Below, in pieces: positions 9,255 through 18,025 of a stretch of 64,000 bases of DNA (position 1 is its first letter; every line of letters begins with the position of its first letter). The stretch lies in NCBI GenBank assembly GCA_902790635.1, contig CADASN010000002.1, positions 1-64,000 on the forward strand. Direction: 5' to 3'. This stretch comes from an uncultured Bacteroidia bacterium. Its GTDB lineage: Bacteria > Bacteroidota > Bacteroidia > Bacteroidales > UBA932. A model generated the notes under the pieces. The model had not been told where the DNA came from and did no database searches. It was given only the letters and a program-made list of their open reading frames with translations. A program made the translations under genes and the position numbers.

Positions 9255-9860
9255 TTAGCCGAAGAGGAGCTTGCGGGTGACGGGACGGATGTACTCGGCG
9301 ATCAGTTCGCGGAAGGTCTCGTCGGTCAGGCTGACGAACCAGCTGCCGTCCTTGGGACCGATGGAGAAACCGCCGCCGACCTTCTTGCTGAAGTCGGCCT
9401 TGAGATCGCCGCCGAGGGCCTTGCGAAGCTCGCCCGTGAGCCAGGGTTCGAGTTCGGCCTGCATCGAGGCGGGAAGGACCAGGGCGAGATCGGCGGATTC
9501 GCTGGCGCTGAAGCGCTCCGCGACGGCGGTGATGATCTTCTTGAGGAAATCAGGGTCGGAAAGGGCCTGCCCGACAGGAGCGGCGCTGACGGCGCCGACG
9601 AGCAGGTCTTCGATGTCTTTCTTGGTGGCCTGGAGGCACTGGGCCGAGGCCATCCGGAGGTCGGAAGCCGTCTTGTCCTTGAGGTCGGCGGCCTGCTTCT
9701 CGGCGGTGGCGACGATGTCGCCGGCCTGCTTGCGGGCATTCTCGAGGATGAGGTCGGCTTCGGCACGGGCCTTGGCGAGCAGCTGTTCTCCTTCTTCTTT
9801 GCCTTTGGAGAGGCCCTCATTGTAGAGCCTGTCCGTGAGTTCCTGTAGTTTGTTGGACAT
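9255..9860 (-). CDS. ntpE: V/A-type ATPase subunit E (peripheral stalk)
   Basis: A 201-residue peripheral stalk subunit. The first ~110 residues form a long charged helix (SKGKEEGEQLLAKARAEAD, then EKQAADLKDKT) and the C-terminal ~90 residues a mixed alpha/beta head that binds subunit B. It is the first gene of the operon, about 45 bases downstream of a well-formed promoter. Length is normal for the family. Confidence 0.87.
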   Translation of the reverse strand: MSNKLQELTDRLYNEGLSKGKEEGEQLLAKARAEADLILENARKQAGDIVATAEKQAADLKDKTASDLRMASAQCLQATKKDIEDLLVGAVSAAPVGQALSDPDFLKKIITAVAERFSASESADLALVLPASMQAELEPWLTGELRKALGGDLKADFSKKVGGGFSIGPKDGSWFVSLTDETFRELIAEYIRPVTRKLLFG

Positions 9861-9905
9861 ATCTGATGATGTTATTAGTCTAAGTGAGACTCGTATGCAG
9901 TCTTA

Positions 9906-9937
9906 CAAATCTACTAAAAAATCCCTCAAAATGCAAA
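9906..9937 (-). promoter_or_regulatory. Promoter of the V-ATPase operon
   Basis: On the minus strand TTTG (9937-9934), a 20-base spacer and TAGATTTG (9913-9906) match the Bacteroidetes TTTG-N20-TAnnTTTG promoter. The -7 box lies about 45 bases upstream of the ntpE start. Confidence 0.75.
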
Positions 9938-9957
9938 GGGAACGCCTTTAATAGCAT

Positions 9958-9986
9958 AAAAAAAACGCCACCCGGGCCGGGTGGCG
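9958..9986 (-). terminator. Terminator of the decarboxylase operon
   Basis: On the minus strand CGCCACCCGG pairs with CCGGGTGGCG in a tight hairpin, followed by eight Ts. It lies 25 bases past the mmdB stop and insulates the V-ATPase promoter downstream. Confidence 0.92.
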
Positions 9987-10010
9987 TTGGTATGGCGGTG
10001 TTGATTTGGA

Positions 10011-11171
10011 CTAGCCGAGGAAGCCGAGGAGGATACCGGCAGCTACTGCGGAACCGATCACGCCGGCGACGTTCGGAGCCATGGCGTGGGTCAGCAGGTG
10101 GTTGGACGGGTCGGCCTCGAGACCGACCTGCTCGGATACGCGGGCGGCATCCGGCACGGCGGACACGCCGGCGTTGCCGATGAGCGGGTTGATCTTCCGG
10201 CCTTCCTTGAGGAAGAGGTTCATGAACTTGGTGAAGAGTACGCCGAAGGTGGTGGCGATCACGAAGGACGCGAGACCGAGGCCGAAGATGAGGGCCGAAC
10301 GGCCGGTCAGGAAGACATCGGCCTGGGTGGAGGCGCCCACGGTGAGGCCGATGAGCGTCGTCACGACGTCGATCAGCGGACCGCTCGCGGTGGCGGCGAG
10401 TCGCTTGGTCACGCCGCTTTCCTTCAGCAGGTTGCCGAAGAAGAGCATGCCGAGCAGCGGCAGGCCGGAGGGGACGATGAACGCGGTGCAGAGGAAACCG
10501 ACGATCGGGAAGATGATCTTCTCGCGCTGGCTCACGACGCGGGGCTTGTTCATGCGGATCACGCGCTCTTTCTTGGTGGTCAGGAGCAGCATGATCGGCT
10601 TCTGGATCACGGGCACGAGGGCCATGTAGGAGTAGGCCGACACGGCGATGGCGCCCATTAGCTCCGGAGCCAGCTTGGAGCTCAGGAAGATGGCCGTCGG
10701 GCCGTCCGCGCCGCCGATGATACCGATGGCACCCGCCTCATTGGGGGCGAAGCCGAGCAGCAGCGAGAGCAGGTAGGCGCCGAAGATACCCATCTGGGCG
10801 GCGGCGCCGATCAGGATCAGGCGCGGCTGCGAGATCAGGGCCGAGAAGTCCGTCATCGCTCCGATGCCCAGGAATATCAAGGGCGGATACCAGCCGTTCT
10901 TCACGCCGTGGTAGAGGATGTTCAGGACCGAGTTCTCTTCATAGATGCCGATCTTGAGGCCCAGCCCGGTGGTCGGGTCGAAGAAGAGGGGGATGTTGCC
11001 GATGATGATACCGAATCCGATCGGCACGAGCAGCAGCGGTTCCCAGTGCTTGACAATACCTAATGTGATGAAGACCAGACCAATGCAAATCATCATCAGG
11101 TGCTGCCAGGTGCAGTTCGCGAATCCCGTGAACTGCCAGAACTGCTGGAGGCTGTCGATGATATTTTCCAT
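10011..11171 (-). CDS. mmdB: Na+-translocating decarboxylase beta subunit
   Basis: A 386-residue polytopic membrane protein of the OadB/GcdB/MmdB family. It decarboxylates carboxybiotin and uses the energy to export Na+. The conserved signature GIIGGADGPTAIFLSSKLAP with its buried Asp is present, as is the second repeat NPLIGNAGVSAVPDAAR and the C-terminal HAMAPNVAGVIGSAVAAG. Its start codon shares one base with the stop of the biotin carrier gene (TAATG). The gene looks complete. With a methylmalonyl-CoA carboxyltransferase upstream, the complex is most likely methylmalonyl-CoA decarboxylase. Confidence 0.93.
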   Translation of the reverse strand: MENIIDSLQQFWQFTGFANCTWQHLMMICIGLVFITLGIVKHWEPLLLVPIGFGIIIGNIPLFFDPTTGLGLKIGIYEENSVLNILYHGVKNGWYPPLIFLGIGAMTDFSALISQPRLILIGAAAQMGIFGAYLLSLLLGFAPNEAGAIGIIGGADGPTAIFLSSKLAPELMGAIAVSAYSYMALVPVIQKPIMLLLTTKKERVIRMNKPRVVSQREKIIFPIVGFLCTAFIVPSGLPLLGMLFFGNLLKESGVTKRLAATASGPLIDVVTTLIGLTVGASTQADVFLTGRSALIFGLGLASFVIATTFGVLFTKFMNLFLKEGRKINPLIGNAGVSAVPDAARVSEQVGLEADPSNHLLTHAMAPNVAGVIGSAVAAGILLGFLG

Positions 11172-11536
11172 TAACCAACCGTTACGATGTCAGCGCCTTC
11201 AAGTACGGAATCGCCCTGCTTGACATGCACGGCGGTGATGGTGCCGTCCACGTCGGACAGGATCTCGTTCTCCATCACGCTGATGATGACGCCCGGGAGC
11301 GGGCTCTCGATCTTCTTGCCTGCGCCGGCCGGCTTGGGGGCGGCGGCAGCAGCCGGGGCCGCCTGGGCAGCCGGTGCGGCGGCCGCGGGAGCGGCGGCGA
11401 CGGCCGGGGAGACCTCGTTTTCGAGTTCGACCTGGTAGTTGACGCCGTTGACGGTCACGTCGGCGTTCTTTCCTTCAATTCCGTTGACGGCTACGTTGTA
11501 TTCCTTGCCGTTGATCTTGAATTTGTATTCTTTCAT
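11171..11536 (-). CDS. mmdC: Biotin carrier subunit of the decarboxylase, lacking the biotinylation site
   Basis: A 121-residue carrier protein: an N-terminal fold-on segment ([19 protein letters not shown]), an Ala/Pro-rich hinge at about residues 45-72, and a C-terminal biotinyl domain. In the biotinyl domain the text runs SPLPGVIISV and then directly MENEILSDVDG (junction Val87/Met88). Homologues have about 20 residues here, ending in the AMK of the AMKMEN motif that carries biotin on its lysine. The loss is in frame (about 60-66 bases), so the reading frame survives but the acceptor lysine does not. As written the carrier could not accept CO2 and the complex would be inactive. It overlaps mmdD by four bases. 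Confidence 0.85.
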   Translation of the reverse strand: MKEYKFKINGKEYNVAVNGIEGKNADVTVNGVNYQVELENEVSPAVAAAPAAAAPAAQAAPAAAAAPKPAGAGKKIESPLPGVIISVMENEILSDVDGTITAVHVKQGDSVLEGADIVTVG

Positions 11537-11949
11537 TTTCGGAGTGATTTTCTGAAATTCAATTGTTTGTTGTCCCAGGGGGACGGGGTGCGGCGGATGG
11601 TGATGATCCCCGGTTCGACGTCGTGGATGGCGTCGGAGAGGTAGAGGTGCAGGGCCGTGGCGATGGCGGCTTCCGCCTCGCCGCCCGCTTCCGCTTCCAG
11701 CGCCATGGCGATCGCCGCCGCTACTTCACCGCTGATTTCTCCCTTGGCGGCCTTCGGGGCTTTCGGCTTGCGCTTGAATTTGCCCGAGAACAGGTTGCCG
11801 GAGAAATTGTAGATGAAGTACAGGATGATGAGCGCCGAGAAGACCACGCTCACGCTGACGAGGGTGAGGGTCCAGCCATGCGGATCGATCTGGGCCATCC
11901 TGTCTCCGCCGGCCGTGAGGGGGAGGAGACTATAAAGGAAGGTTGTCAT
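11533..11949 (-). CDS. mmdD: OadG-like small membrane subunit of the decarboxylase
   Basis: A 138-residue (or 121, if the Met codon at 11898 is used) protein with one membrane segment ([20 protein letters not shown]) followed by a basic Lys/Pro stretch and a cytoplasmic domain that includes [19 protein letters not shown]. This is the delta/gamma-type subunit that helps assemble the alpha and beta subunits. The start at 11949 overlaps the end of mmdA by 20 bases; the alternative start leaves a gap of 31 bases. Sequence similarity in this family is low, so the call rests partly on position. Confidence 0.75.
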   Translation of the reverse strand: MTTFLYSLLPLTAGGDRMAQIDPHGWTLTLVSVSVVFSALIILYFIYNFSGNLFSGKFKRKPKAPKAAKGEISGEVAAAIAMALEAEAGGEAEAAIATALHLYLSDAIHDVEPGIITIRRTPSPWDNKQLNFRKSLRK

Positions 11950-13492
11950 GTTTCTTCGCGGGGATTTCCTGTCGTTTGCCTTCGAGGAAAGCGAGGGCGC
12001 GGATCACGCGGAAGCGCGTGTTGCGCGGCTCGATGACGTCCTCGATGTAGCCCTTCTGTGCCGCCTGGTAGGGGTTGCAGAAGAGTTCGTTGTATTCCTG
12101 TTTGCGGGCCTCGGCGATCTCGGACTGCTTCGCAGGGTCGGTCTCGGCCTTGAGCTCCTTGCCGTAGAGCACGCCCACGGCGCCGTCGGCGCCCATCACG
12201 GCGATCTCGGAAGTCGGCCAGGCGTAGTTGACGTCGCCGCGCAGCTGCTTGCAGCTCATGACGATGTGCGCGCCGCCGTAGCTCTTGCGTAGGGTGACGG
12301 TGACCTTGGGGACCGTGGCCTCGCCGTAGGCGAAAAGGAGCTTCGCGCCGTTGGTGATGATGGCGCCGTATTCCTGCTGGGTGCCGGGCAGGAAGCCCGG
12401 GACGTCCACGAGGGTCACGAGGGGGATGTTGAACGCGTCGCAGAAACGCACGAAACGGGCGCCCTTGCGGGAGGCGTTGATATCCAGCACGCCAGCGAGC
12501 ACGCCCGGCTGGTTGGCCACGATGCCCACGCTCTTGCCGCCCATGTGGGCGAAGCCGACGATGATGTTCTTGGCGAAGTCCTTGTGGACCTCGAAGAACT
12601 CGCCGTCATCGACGATGCTGCGGATCACGCCGTACATGTCGTAGGACTTGTTGGGGCTGTCGGGAACGATATCGTTGAGGGCGTCGTCCATGCGGCTGAC
12701 CGGGTCGGCCGTGGGACGCTCGGGAGCGGTCTCCAGATTGTTCTGGGGCAGGAAAGAGAGGAGCTTCTTGAGGGTCTCGATGCCTTCCTCCTCGGACGGG
12801 ACGCTGAAGTGCGCCACGCCGGACTTGGAGGCGTGCACGGCGGCGCCGCCGAGGCTCTCCTGGTCCACGTCCTCGCCCGTGACGGACTTGACGACGCCGG
12901 GGCCGGTAAGGAACATGTAGGAGGTGTTCTGGACCATCAGGGTGAAGTCCGTGAGGGCGGGGGAGTAAACCGCACCGCCTGCGCAGGGGCCGAAGATCCC
13001 GCTGATCTGGGGGACCACGCCGCTGGCGAGAATGTTGCGCTCGAAGATCTCGCCGTAGCCGGCCAGGGCGTCGATGCCTTCCTGGATGCGGGCGCCGCCC
13101 GAATCATTGAGGCCGATTACGGGTGCGCCCACGCGCACGGCCATGTCCATGACCTTGCAGATCTTCTCGGACATGGTCTTGCTCAAGGAGCCTCCGTTGA
13201 CGGTGAAATCCTGTGCGAAAACGAAGACGGGACGGCCGTCCACCGTGCCTTGTCCGGTCACGACGCCGTCGCCGTCGGGATGTGTCTCTTCCATCCCGAA
13301 GTTGGTGCAGCGGTGCTGCACGAACATGTCGAACTCTTCGAAGCTGCCCGGGTCCAGGAGCTTGGCGAGACGCTCACGGGCGGTGAGCTTGCCTTTCTCA
13401 TGCTGGGCGTCAATGCGCTTCTGTCCTCCGCCGAGTTTCGCGGTCCCGCGGCGTTCGACCAGTTCTTGGATTTTCTCTTGCTGTATGCTCAT
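11930..13492 (-). CDS. mmdA: Methylmalonyl-CoA decarboxylase carboxyltransferase (alpha) subunit
   Basis: A 520-residue acyl-CoA carboxyltransferase that moves the carboxyl group from methylmalonyl-CoA to biotin on the carrier subunit. It has two crotonase-like halves: the first with [15 protein letters not shown] and [16 protein letters not shown], the second with [19 protein letters not shown] and [15 protein letters not shown]. This is the PCC-beta/MmdA type, normal in length and without gaps. It is the first gene of the operon mmdA-mmdD-mmdC-mmdB and has its own promoter. A related propionyl-CoA carboxylase role is possible, but the beta subunit partner argues for the Na+ pump. Confidence 0.93.
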   Translation of the reverse strand: MSIQQEKIQELVERRGTAKLGGGQKRIDAQHEKGKLTARERLAKLLDPGSFEEFDMFVQHRCTNFGMEETHPDGDGVVTGQGTVDGRPVFVFAQDFTVNGGSLSKTMSEKICKVMDMAVRVGAPVIGLNDSGGARIQEGIDALAGYGEIFERNILASGVVPQISGIFGPCAGGAVYSPALTDFTLMVQNTSYMFLTGPGVVKSVTGEDVDQESLGGAAVHASKSGVAHFSVPSEEEGIETLKKLLSFLPQNNLETAPERPTADPVSRMDDALNDIVPDSPNKSYDMYGVIRSIVDDGEFFEVHKDFAKNIIVGFAHMGGKSVGIVANQPGVLAGVLDINASRKGARFVRFCDAFNIPLVTLVDVPGFLPGTQQEYGAIITNGAKLLFAYGEATVPKVTVTLRKSYGGAHIVMSCKQLRGDVNYAWPTSEIAVMGADGAVGVLYGKELKAETDPAKQSEIAEARKQEYNELFCNPYQAAQKGYIEDVIEPRNTRFRVIRALAFLEGKRQEIPAKKHDNLPL

Positions 13493-13516
13493 ATGAAGGA
13501 ATTAGCGATATTCGGA

Positions 13517-13547
13517 CAAATATACGAAATATTCCCGGAAGGAACAA
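13517..13547 (-). promoter_or_regulatory. Promoter of the decarboxylase operon
   Basis: On the minus strand TTG (13547-13545), a 20-base spacer and TATATTTG (13524-13517) match the Bacteroidetes consensus. The -7 box is 24 bases upstream of the mmdA ATG. Confidence 0.75.
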
Positions 13548-13612
13548 TACCGTTCCGCCGGGATTATTCGTTTTTCGCGTCCGTGGAGCGCTTATTCCTG
13601 GGTTTATGGTAG

Positions 13613-14797
13613 TTATCCCAGAAGACCTGCTACCAGGACGCCGAGATAGTTGCCGACCGCGTAGCCGATGATGCCGACGGTGATGCCCGTGATGATGATG
13701 CGCCGGTTCTTCATGGATTCGGCGATCATCGGGACGAAGAGCGGGGAGTTGATCATCGCGACGCTGGTGATGACGGCGGTGTCGGCGTCCACGCGGAAGA
13801 GGCGGCAGAGCAGGATCTGCACCAGCAGGGAGCCGAAGATCACGAAGGCGACGTAGGTGAGCAGCCAGATGCCGCTCTGCAGGTCGATGCTGCGGATGTC
13901 CACCATCGAAGCCACCACGAGGCTGAAGATCAGCACCAGGTACATCCCGGCGTCGTAGCTCTTCTCCCAGCTGCGCACGGCGGGCAGGAAGGAGGCGCCG
14001 ATGGACAGGGTGGTCAGCGTCAGGATCAGGACGATCATGTTGATGCCGCCGGTGGTGAGCCAGGACAGGCCGAGCCCGATGCCGGTGATCAGAACCGCGA
14101 GCCCCAGTGCCTTGAGGGTGCCGGCACGGTGTGTGCGGGAGAAAACGCCGCGGTACATGCCGGCTTCGTCGCGGCTCATGGCGCCCCCGGCAGAAGGGGT
14201 GTCAGCCGGATCCGGACTGCCGCTTGCGGCCCCGAAGGGCAGGACGCGCCGGGCGAGGCGGATGCCGACAGCCATCAGGAAGGTCAGGTAGAGGAAGCTG
14301 ACGATGAGGTCGAACGAATTGACCAGCAGGTAGGTGGCCTCGTCCGCGCCGAGCATCATCTTGACGGCGGCGAGGTTCGGGGTGCCGCCGGTGTACACAC
14401 CCACGGCCATGCCTGCGACGGCGGGTGCTTCCGTTCCGATCCGGCTGCCGAACAGGAAGAATCCGGCCACGGCCATGCCCGCCACGGCCACGATCCCGCA
14501 GAGCAGCGAGACGAGGGCCTTGCGGACCGGCCAGTCCTTGAAATTGCAGGCGAACAGGATGAGCGGCATGGCGAGCGGGATGGTGATGCTGGAGAGCGCA
14601 TCCTGGACGGGAAACAGCGCCTGGGCGGCGCCCTCGAAAGGATAGATCAGCAGGTTCCCGGCCAGCACGCCGAGGATGTACATCAGCAGGATCGTGCCGA
14701 TGCGGGCGAGCGGCCGGCTCCGCCGGCAAAGCCAGATCACCCCGGCCGGAGCGAGCAGGTAGAAGAGGATCCAGACAACAATCAGGGGAGTGCTCAT
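13613..14797 (-). CDS. DUF819 family membrane protein, putative transporter
   Basis: A 394-residue polytopic membrane protein of the DUF819 (YjcL-like) family with about eleven hydrophobic segments in two halves separated by a charged loop (SGSPDPADTPSAGGAMSRDE). Typical family features are AVGVYTGGTPNLAAV and the C-terminal SVAMINSPLFVPMIAESM. Substrate is unknown; related families include the 2-keto-gluconate/CPA-like carriers. I chose the Met at 14797 because translation upstream of it is not hydrophobic and crosses a -7 box. A TACATTTG box lies at 14833-14840 on the minus strand, and a small hairpin AAGGGG/CCCCTT sits in the leader. It is a single gene. Confidence 0.8.
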   Translation of the reverse strand: MSTPLIVVWILFYLLAPAGVIWLCRRSRPLARIGTILLMYILGVLAGNLLIYPFEGAAQALFPVQDALSSITIPLAMPLILFACNFKDWPVRKALVSLLCGIVAVAGMAVAGFFLFGSRIGTEAPAVAGMAVGVYTGGTPNLAAVKMMLGADEATYLLVNSFDLIVSFLYLTFLMAVGIRLARRVLPFGAASGSPDPADTPSAGGAMSRDEAGMYRGVFSRTHRAGTLKALGLAVLITGIGLGLSWLTTGGINMIVLILTLTTLSIGASFLPAVRSWEKSYDAGMYLVLIFSLVVASMVDIRSIDLQSGIWLLTYVAFVIFGSLLVQILLCRLFRVDADTAVITSVAMINSPLFVPMIAESMKNRRIIITGITVGIIGYAVGNYLGVLVAGLLG

Positions 14798-14847
14798 ATC
14801 AGTCTGTAAGGGGTCGTTTCCCCTTGCGGAAACAAATGTATTGTTTT

Positions 14848-14879
14848 TTTGTGAAAACTCCTTCCAATTCCTAAAATTG
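14848..14879 (+). promoter_or_regulatory. Promoter of the small plus-strand transcript
   Basis: TTTG (14848-14851), a 20-base spacer and TAAAATTG (14872-14879) match the Bacteroidetes promoter with one mismatch in the -7 box. It is divergent from the DUF819 gene and points at the small reading frame beginning 19 bases further on. Confidence 0.5.
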
Positions 14880-14897
14880 CAAGGATAAAACATTCAT

Positions 14898-14999
14898 TTG
14901 AAAAAGGTTTTATTGTGGGTTGCAGGCATCCTTGCCGCACTGTGTATTGCCGTCGCCCTGATCTGGCGCTACGAGACGACGCTGCGTTTCCACCTCTAG
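14898..14999 (+). CDS. 33-residue single-pass membrane peptide, unrecognised
   Basis: A short frame starting TTG (an ATT at 14892 is the only other option) encodes a peptide that begins KKVLLWVAG, continues with a hydrophobic run through LAALCIAVALIW, and ends RYETTLRFHL. It reads like one membrane helix with a basic N-terminus and a short polar tail. AAGGA at 14881-14885 could be a ribosome binding site. It lies between a promoter-like sequence and a strong hairpin terminator, so the unit looks self-contained. I do not recognise the peptide. It could be a small regulatory or toxin-like membrane peptide, or the remnant N-terminus of a larger exported protein. Confidence 0.45.
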   Translation: MKKVLLWVAGILAALCIAVALIWRYETTLRFHL

Positions 15000-15045
15000 G
15001 ACGCAGATAGCTGGAGACATAACGCCGCGTTTCAAGGTCGTGGAC

Positions 15046-15090
15046 GGGAACGGGGATCCGGTGAAGCACCGGATCCCCGTTCCCTTTATT
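15046..15090 (+). terminator. Strong terminator of the small plus-strand transcript
   Basis: A perfect 18 bp stem GGGAACGGGGATCCGGTG with its complement at 15067-15084, a three-base loop AAG, then TTTATT. The T-rich tail exists only on the plus strand, so it ends the small transcript rather than the convergent flavodoxin gene, although it may work in both directions. Confidence 0.8.
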
Positions 15091-15103
15091 GAAAATCAGA
15101 TGG

Positions 15104-15934
15104 TTATCGAACGACCTGCGTGAAGACGGGGGCCTCCCCGTCCAGGGCGGTCACGTAGACCTGGAACCCGGCCGGCGGGGTCGGCGGAGCCGGCATCCCC
15201 TCGCGCGGGAGATCGACCGCGGTGAAGAGGTATTCGGTCCCGCCCGGGATGGCGCGGGAAGCGACGGCCGTCGCCTTGGCGTGGATCATCGGATAGTCGC
15301 CCACGGCGGCATCAAAGAGGGCTGCTTCCGCCTCGGAGGCCGGATGGGCCTCCGGGAAGGGATCCACCTTGACGGTCTCGCCGGGGATGAATCCGCCTTC
15401 CTTGAGGAAGCGCTCGATCTCGCCGGGCGCCGCGGCGATGCGGGCGGCGCGGACGCCGTAGCCGGGCAGCACCTCCGCATCGGGAAGCTTCGCCCGGATG
15501 TTCTTGACGCAGGCATCCAGCCCGCCGCTGCCGAAGGTGCAGAACGGGACGATTTTCTTGCCGCTGAAGTCCACTTCGTCCAGCAGGGTCGCGATCGGAT
15601 TGGCATAGGTGCCGAACCAGACGGGGAAGCCCAGGAAGATGACATCATAGGCACGGACATCTGACTTGAGCGGCTGGATCTTGGGGAACTCCTTGCTGCT
15701 CAGCTCCTGCTGCCCCCGGGAGATGGTCTCCTGGTAGCTGCCGCTGTACGGATCGACGGGGACGATCTGCTCGATGTCGGCACCGAGGCATTTCTGGAAC
15801 GCCTCGGCGACGGTTTGGGTCGTGCCGGTCTGGGAGTAATACAAAACCAGATACTTGGGAGCCTTGGACTGCCCGCAGGAGAGGGCCAGCACGAGGGTGC
15901 AGGCCATCAAGAGTAAGTGTTTGACCGTTTTCAT
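15104..15934 (-). CDS. Flavodoxin-like lipoprotein
   Basis: A 276-residue protein with a lipoprotein signal (MKTVKHLLLMACTLVLALSC, Cys20) and a flavodoxin fold that should bind FMN. The phosphate loop YYSQTGTTQTVAEAFQ and the segments VIFLGFPVWFGTYANP and PFCTFGSGGLD are characteristic of the long-chain flavodoxin/NADPH-quinone-reductase-like group. A C-terminal ~90-residue extension of unknown role follows. Export of a flavodoxin to the periplasmic side is a recurring Bacteroidales feature. It is 11 bases downstream of the GH43 gene and ends the operon. Confidence 0.85.
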   Translation of the reverse strand: MKTVKHLLLMACTLVLALSCGQSKAPKYLVLYYSQTGTTQTVAEAFQKCLGADIEQIVPVDPYSGSYQETISRGQQELSSKEFPKIQPLKSDVRAYDVIFLGFPVWFGTYANPIATLLDEVDFSGKKIVPFCTFGSGGLDACVKNIRAKLPDAEVLPGYGVRAARIAAAPGEIERFLKEGGFIPGETVKVDPFPEAHPASEAEAALFDAAVGDYPMIHAKATAVASRAIPGGTEYLFTAVDLPREGMPAPPTPPAGFQVYVTALDGEAPVFTQVVR

Positions 15935-15945
15935 ATTCTATATTC

Positions 15946-17991
15946 TTAATTGATCAGGTAAATCTTTTCCAGACCCCGGTAGCTGCAGGTGACGGTGGCA
16001 CGGCCCTCGACGATGGGACTGACCCGGATCTTGACCGAAGGGTCGGAAGCTTTCACCTCCAGCTTGGAGCCGTCCTGGACGGGACCGTACACCTGATAGC
16101 GGATCTGGTCCGTGAGGCCGTTGGCATTGGAACAGCGGATGGGCGTCGCGGGCACGGTGAGCGCCCGCCCGTCGCAGCTGATGCTGATCGTCGGCGGGAC
16201 CGGCCGGTCCAGGTGCCTGCCTCCCTTGGAAAAGCCGATGCCGTGCAGGTCGCACAGGCCGGTCGGACGCTGCGGCAGATTCGGGCGGAAGCCCGGGAAG
16301 CGCTGCGGCAGCTGCGGATCCTCGATGGCCGGGCCGGAGATGACCAGGTAGATGGCGTGCTTGCCCTGCAGGCCTTCGACCTGCGGGACGGCAAGGCTGA
16401 AGCGTGTCGGCACGCGCGGGGCGTCCGCAGGCACTTCGATGGTGCCGAGCAGGCGTCCGTGCCAGGTCTCGTTGGCATACGGGCCGTCCAGCATCACGCG
16501 GATGCTGAAAGCGCCCTTGCCGCCGGGCGTGAGGAAGAGGTCGAGCGTGGCGCCGTCGCCCTTGCGGGCGCCTTCAAAGGCCTTCACGCCCTTGCTGTCC
16601 TGCGCCAGGCCGCCGAAGCCGAAATACTTGAAGCCGACGATGCCGCCGTTGCGCAGACCGGCCAGGTCCATGCTGTTGTCCCAGACGTCGTGGTTGTCCT
16701 GCATCCAGTTCTGGTCCGTCATGTAGCAGGCATAGCCTGCGGAATAGTAGCGGTAGGGCGGGAGACCATAGACCTGGAAGCCCTCGCTGGTGACTTCGGC
16801 GCCCCGGTAGGTGGTGCCGTCAGCAGCGCTGGCCACCCATTTCTCATCCTTGGCGTAGGGGTCGTAGCCGGTGATGCGGAGGGTGCCGCCGTCGGCCACT
16901 TTCTTCTTGTCCCATTCGATCTTGACGGGCGCCACCATGGGTTGGCGGGCATTGCCGTAGCCACGCGGCGGGCGGTGGTAGAAGACATACCACTGCCCGT
17001 TGATCTCCTGCAGGGAGCCGTGTGTGTTGTGGGCGGCGTTGGAGGTCATCAGGTGCTCTCCGTTCTCGTCGGGCACCACGCCGCGCGAATCCACGAGCAC
17101 GCCGCCGGAGCGCCAGGGCCCCAGGGGCGAGTCGCCGTAGGCATAGCGCAGGGCGGAATTGGTGGACTCCAGGCCGTAGTCAGGCCCGCTGTAGCCGGAG
17201 AAGACCATCACGTATTTGTTGCCCACCTGGCGGATGCTGGACGCTTCGAAGAAGTTGAATTCGCCGGGGTTCTGGCCCTTGTAGAGCGAGGGGTACTGCG
17301 TTCCTTCGGGGTCGCGCACCTCGCCGTAGCGGGAGCTGGCGGGCAGGAAATAGTCGTGCACTTCGGTGCCGGGACGGATGGAATACATCGTGTCGGGGTC
17401 CAGTTCGATGGCGGTGGAGTGCTGGAAGCCGTAGAACGCATAGGCCCGGAAGCCGCGTGCGAAGTCGGGATCCTTTTTGTCGGTCACCTGCTCGACGAAG
17501 ACCGAAGGGTCGAAGTCGATGACCGATCCCGGCAGGCAACCGCGGCCGTCCGGCGTGGCGTTGACCGGCGTAAACGGCCCGTCGGGCCGGTCGCCCTTGC
17601 AGACCATCGCCACGCGTCCGCGTCCGCGGGAATGCGGATACAGATAATAAGTCTTTTTGCCCGTGGCTTTGTCCCGGACTTCCACGAGGTCGGGAGCGTA
17701 CATCGTGTCCCACTGGCCGTCCACGAACCAGGTGAAGATGGGGCCTTCGTCCCGCCACTGGGTGAGATCCTCCACGGGGGCGGACCACATGCGGATGTCG
17801 CTGCCGCAGTAGGCAGTGTAGGTGATGTCGTGCGAACCGATGATGTAGGCGCGGTATTTCCCGGGCTGGTCCGGGTCTTCGAACACGCGGGGTTCACCGT
17901 CTGGGAGATGCTCCCAGAGGGGGAGGTAGGGGTTCTGGGCGGAAGCGGCTGCGCAGAACAGCAGCAGGGCGGGCAGCAGGAATCGTTTCAT
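15946..17991 (-). CDS. GH43 family glycoside hydrolase (arabinofuranosidase/xylosidase type)
   Basis: A 681-residue secreted enzyme with a Sec signal (MKRFLLPALLLFCAAASAQ). The N-terminal ~370 residues form a GH43-like five-bladed propeller. The motifs WDTMYAPDLVEV, DFDPSVFVEQV, FFEASSIRQVGNKYVMVFSG and TSNAAHNTHGSLQEINGQWYVFYHR carry the acidic and metal-binding residues typical of the family. The C-terminal part (about 410-560) resembles a carbohydrate-binding beta-sandwich, followed by an Ig-like tail ending TCSYRGLEKIYLIN. It probably releases arabinose or xylose side chains from plant cell wall glycans. It lies 34 bases downstream of a phosphatase gene and 11 upstream of the flavodoxin gene. 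Confidence 0.82.
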   Translation of the reverse strand: MKRFLLPALLLFCAAASAQNPYLPLWEHLPDGEPRVFEDPDQPGKYRAYIIGSHDITYTAYCGSDIRMWSAPVEDLTQWRDEGPIFTWFVDGQWDTMYAPDLVEVRDKATGKKTYYLYPHSRGRGRVAMVCKGDRPDGPFTPVNATPDGRGCLPGSVIDFDPSVFVEQVTDKKDPDFARGFRAYAFYGFQHSTAIELDPDTMYSIRPGTEVHDYFLPASSRYGEVRDPEGTQYPSLYKGQNPGEFNFFEASSIRQVGNKYVMVFSGYSGPDYGLESTNSALRYAYGDSPLGPWRSGGVLVDSRGVVPDENGEHLMTSNAAHNTHGSLQEINGQWYVFYHRPPRGYGNARQPMVAPVKIEWDKKKVADGGTLRITGYDPYAKDEKWVASAADGTTYRGAEVTSEGFQVYGLPPYRYYSAGYACYMTDQNWMQDNHDVWDNSMDLAGLRNGGIVGFKYFGFGGLAQDSKGVKAFEGARKGDGATLDLFLTPGGKGAFSIRVMLDGPYANETWHGRLLGTIEVPADAPRVPTRFSLAVPQVEGLQGKHAIYLVISGPAIEDPQLPQRFPGFRPNLPQRPTGLCDLHGIGFSKGGRHLDRPVPPTISISCDGRALTVPATPIRCSNANGLTDQIRYQVYGPVQDGSKLEVKASDPSVKIRVSPIVEGRATVTCSYRGLEKIYLIN

Positions 17992-18025
17992 GGCTGAAGA
18001 TTGAAGATGATCACGAGGTTAGCGG

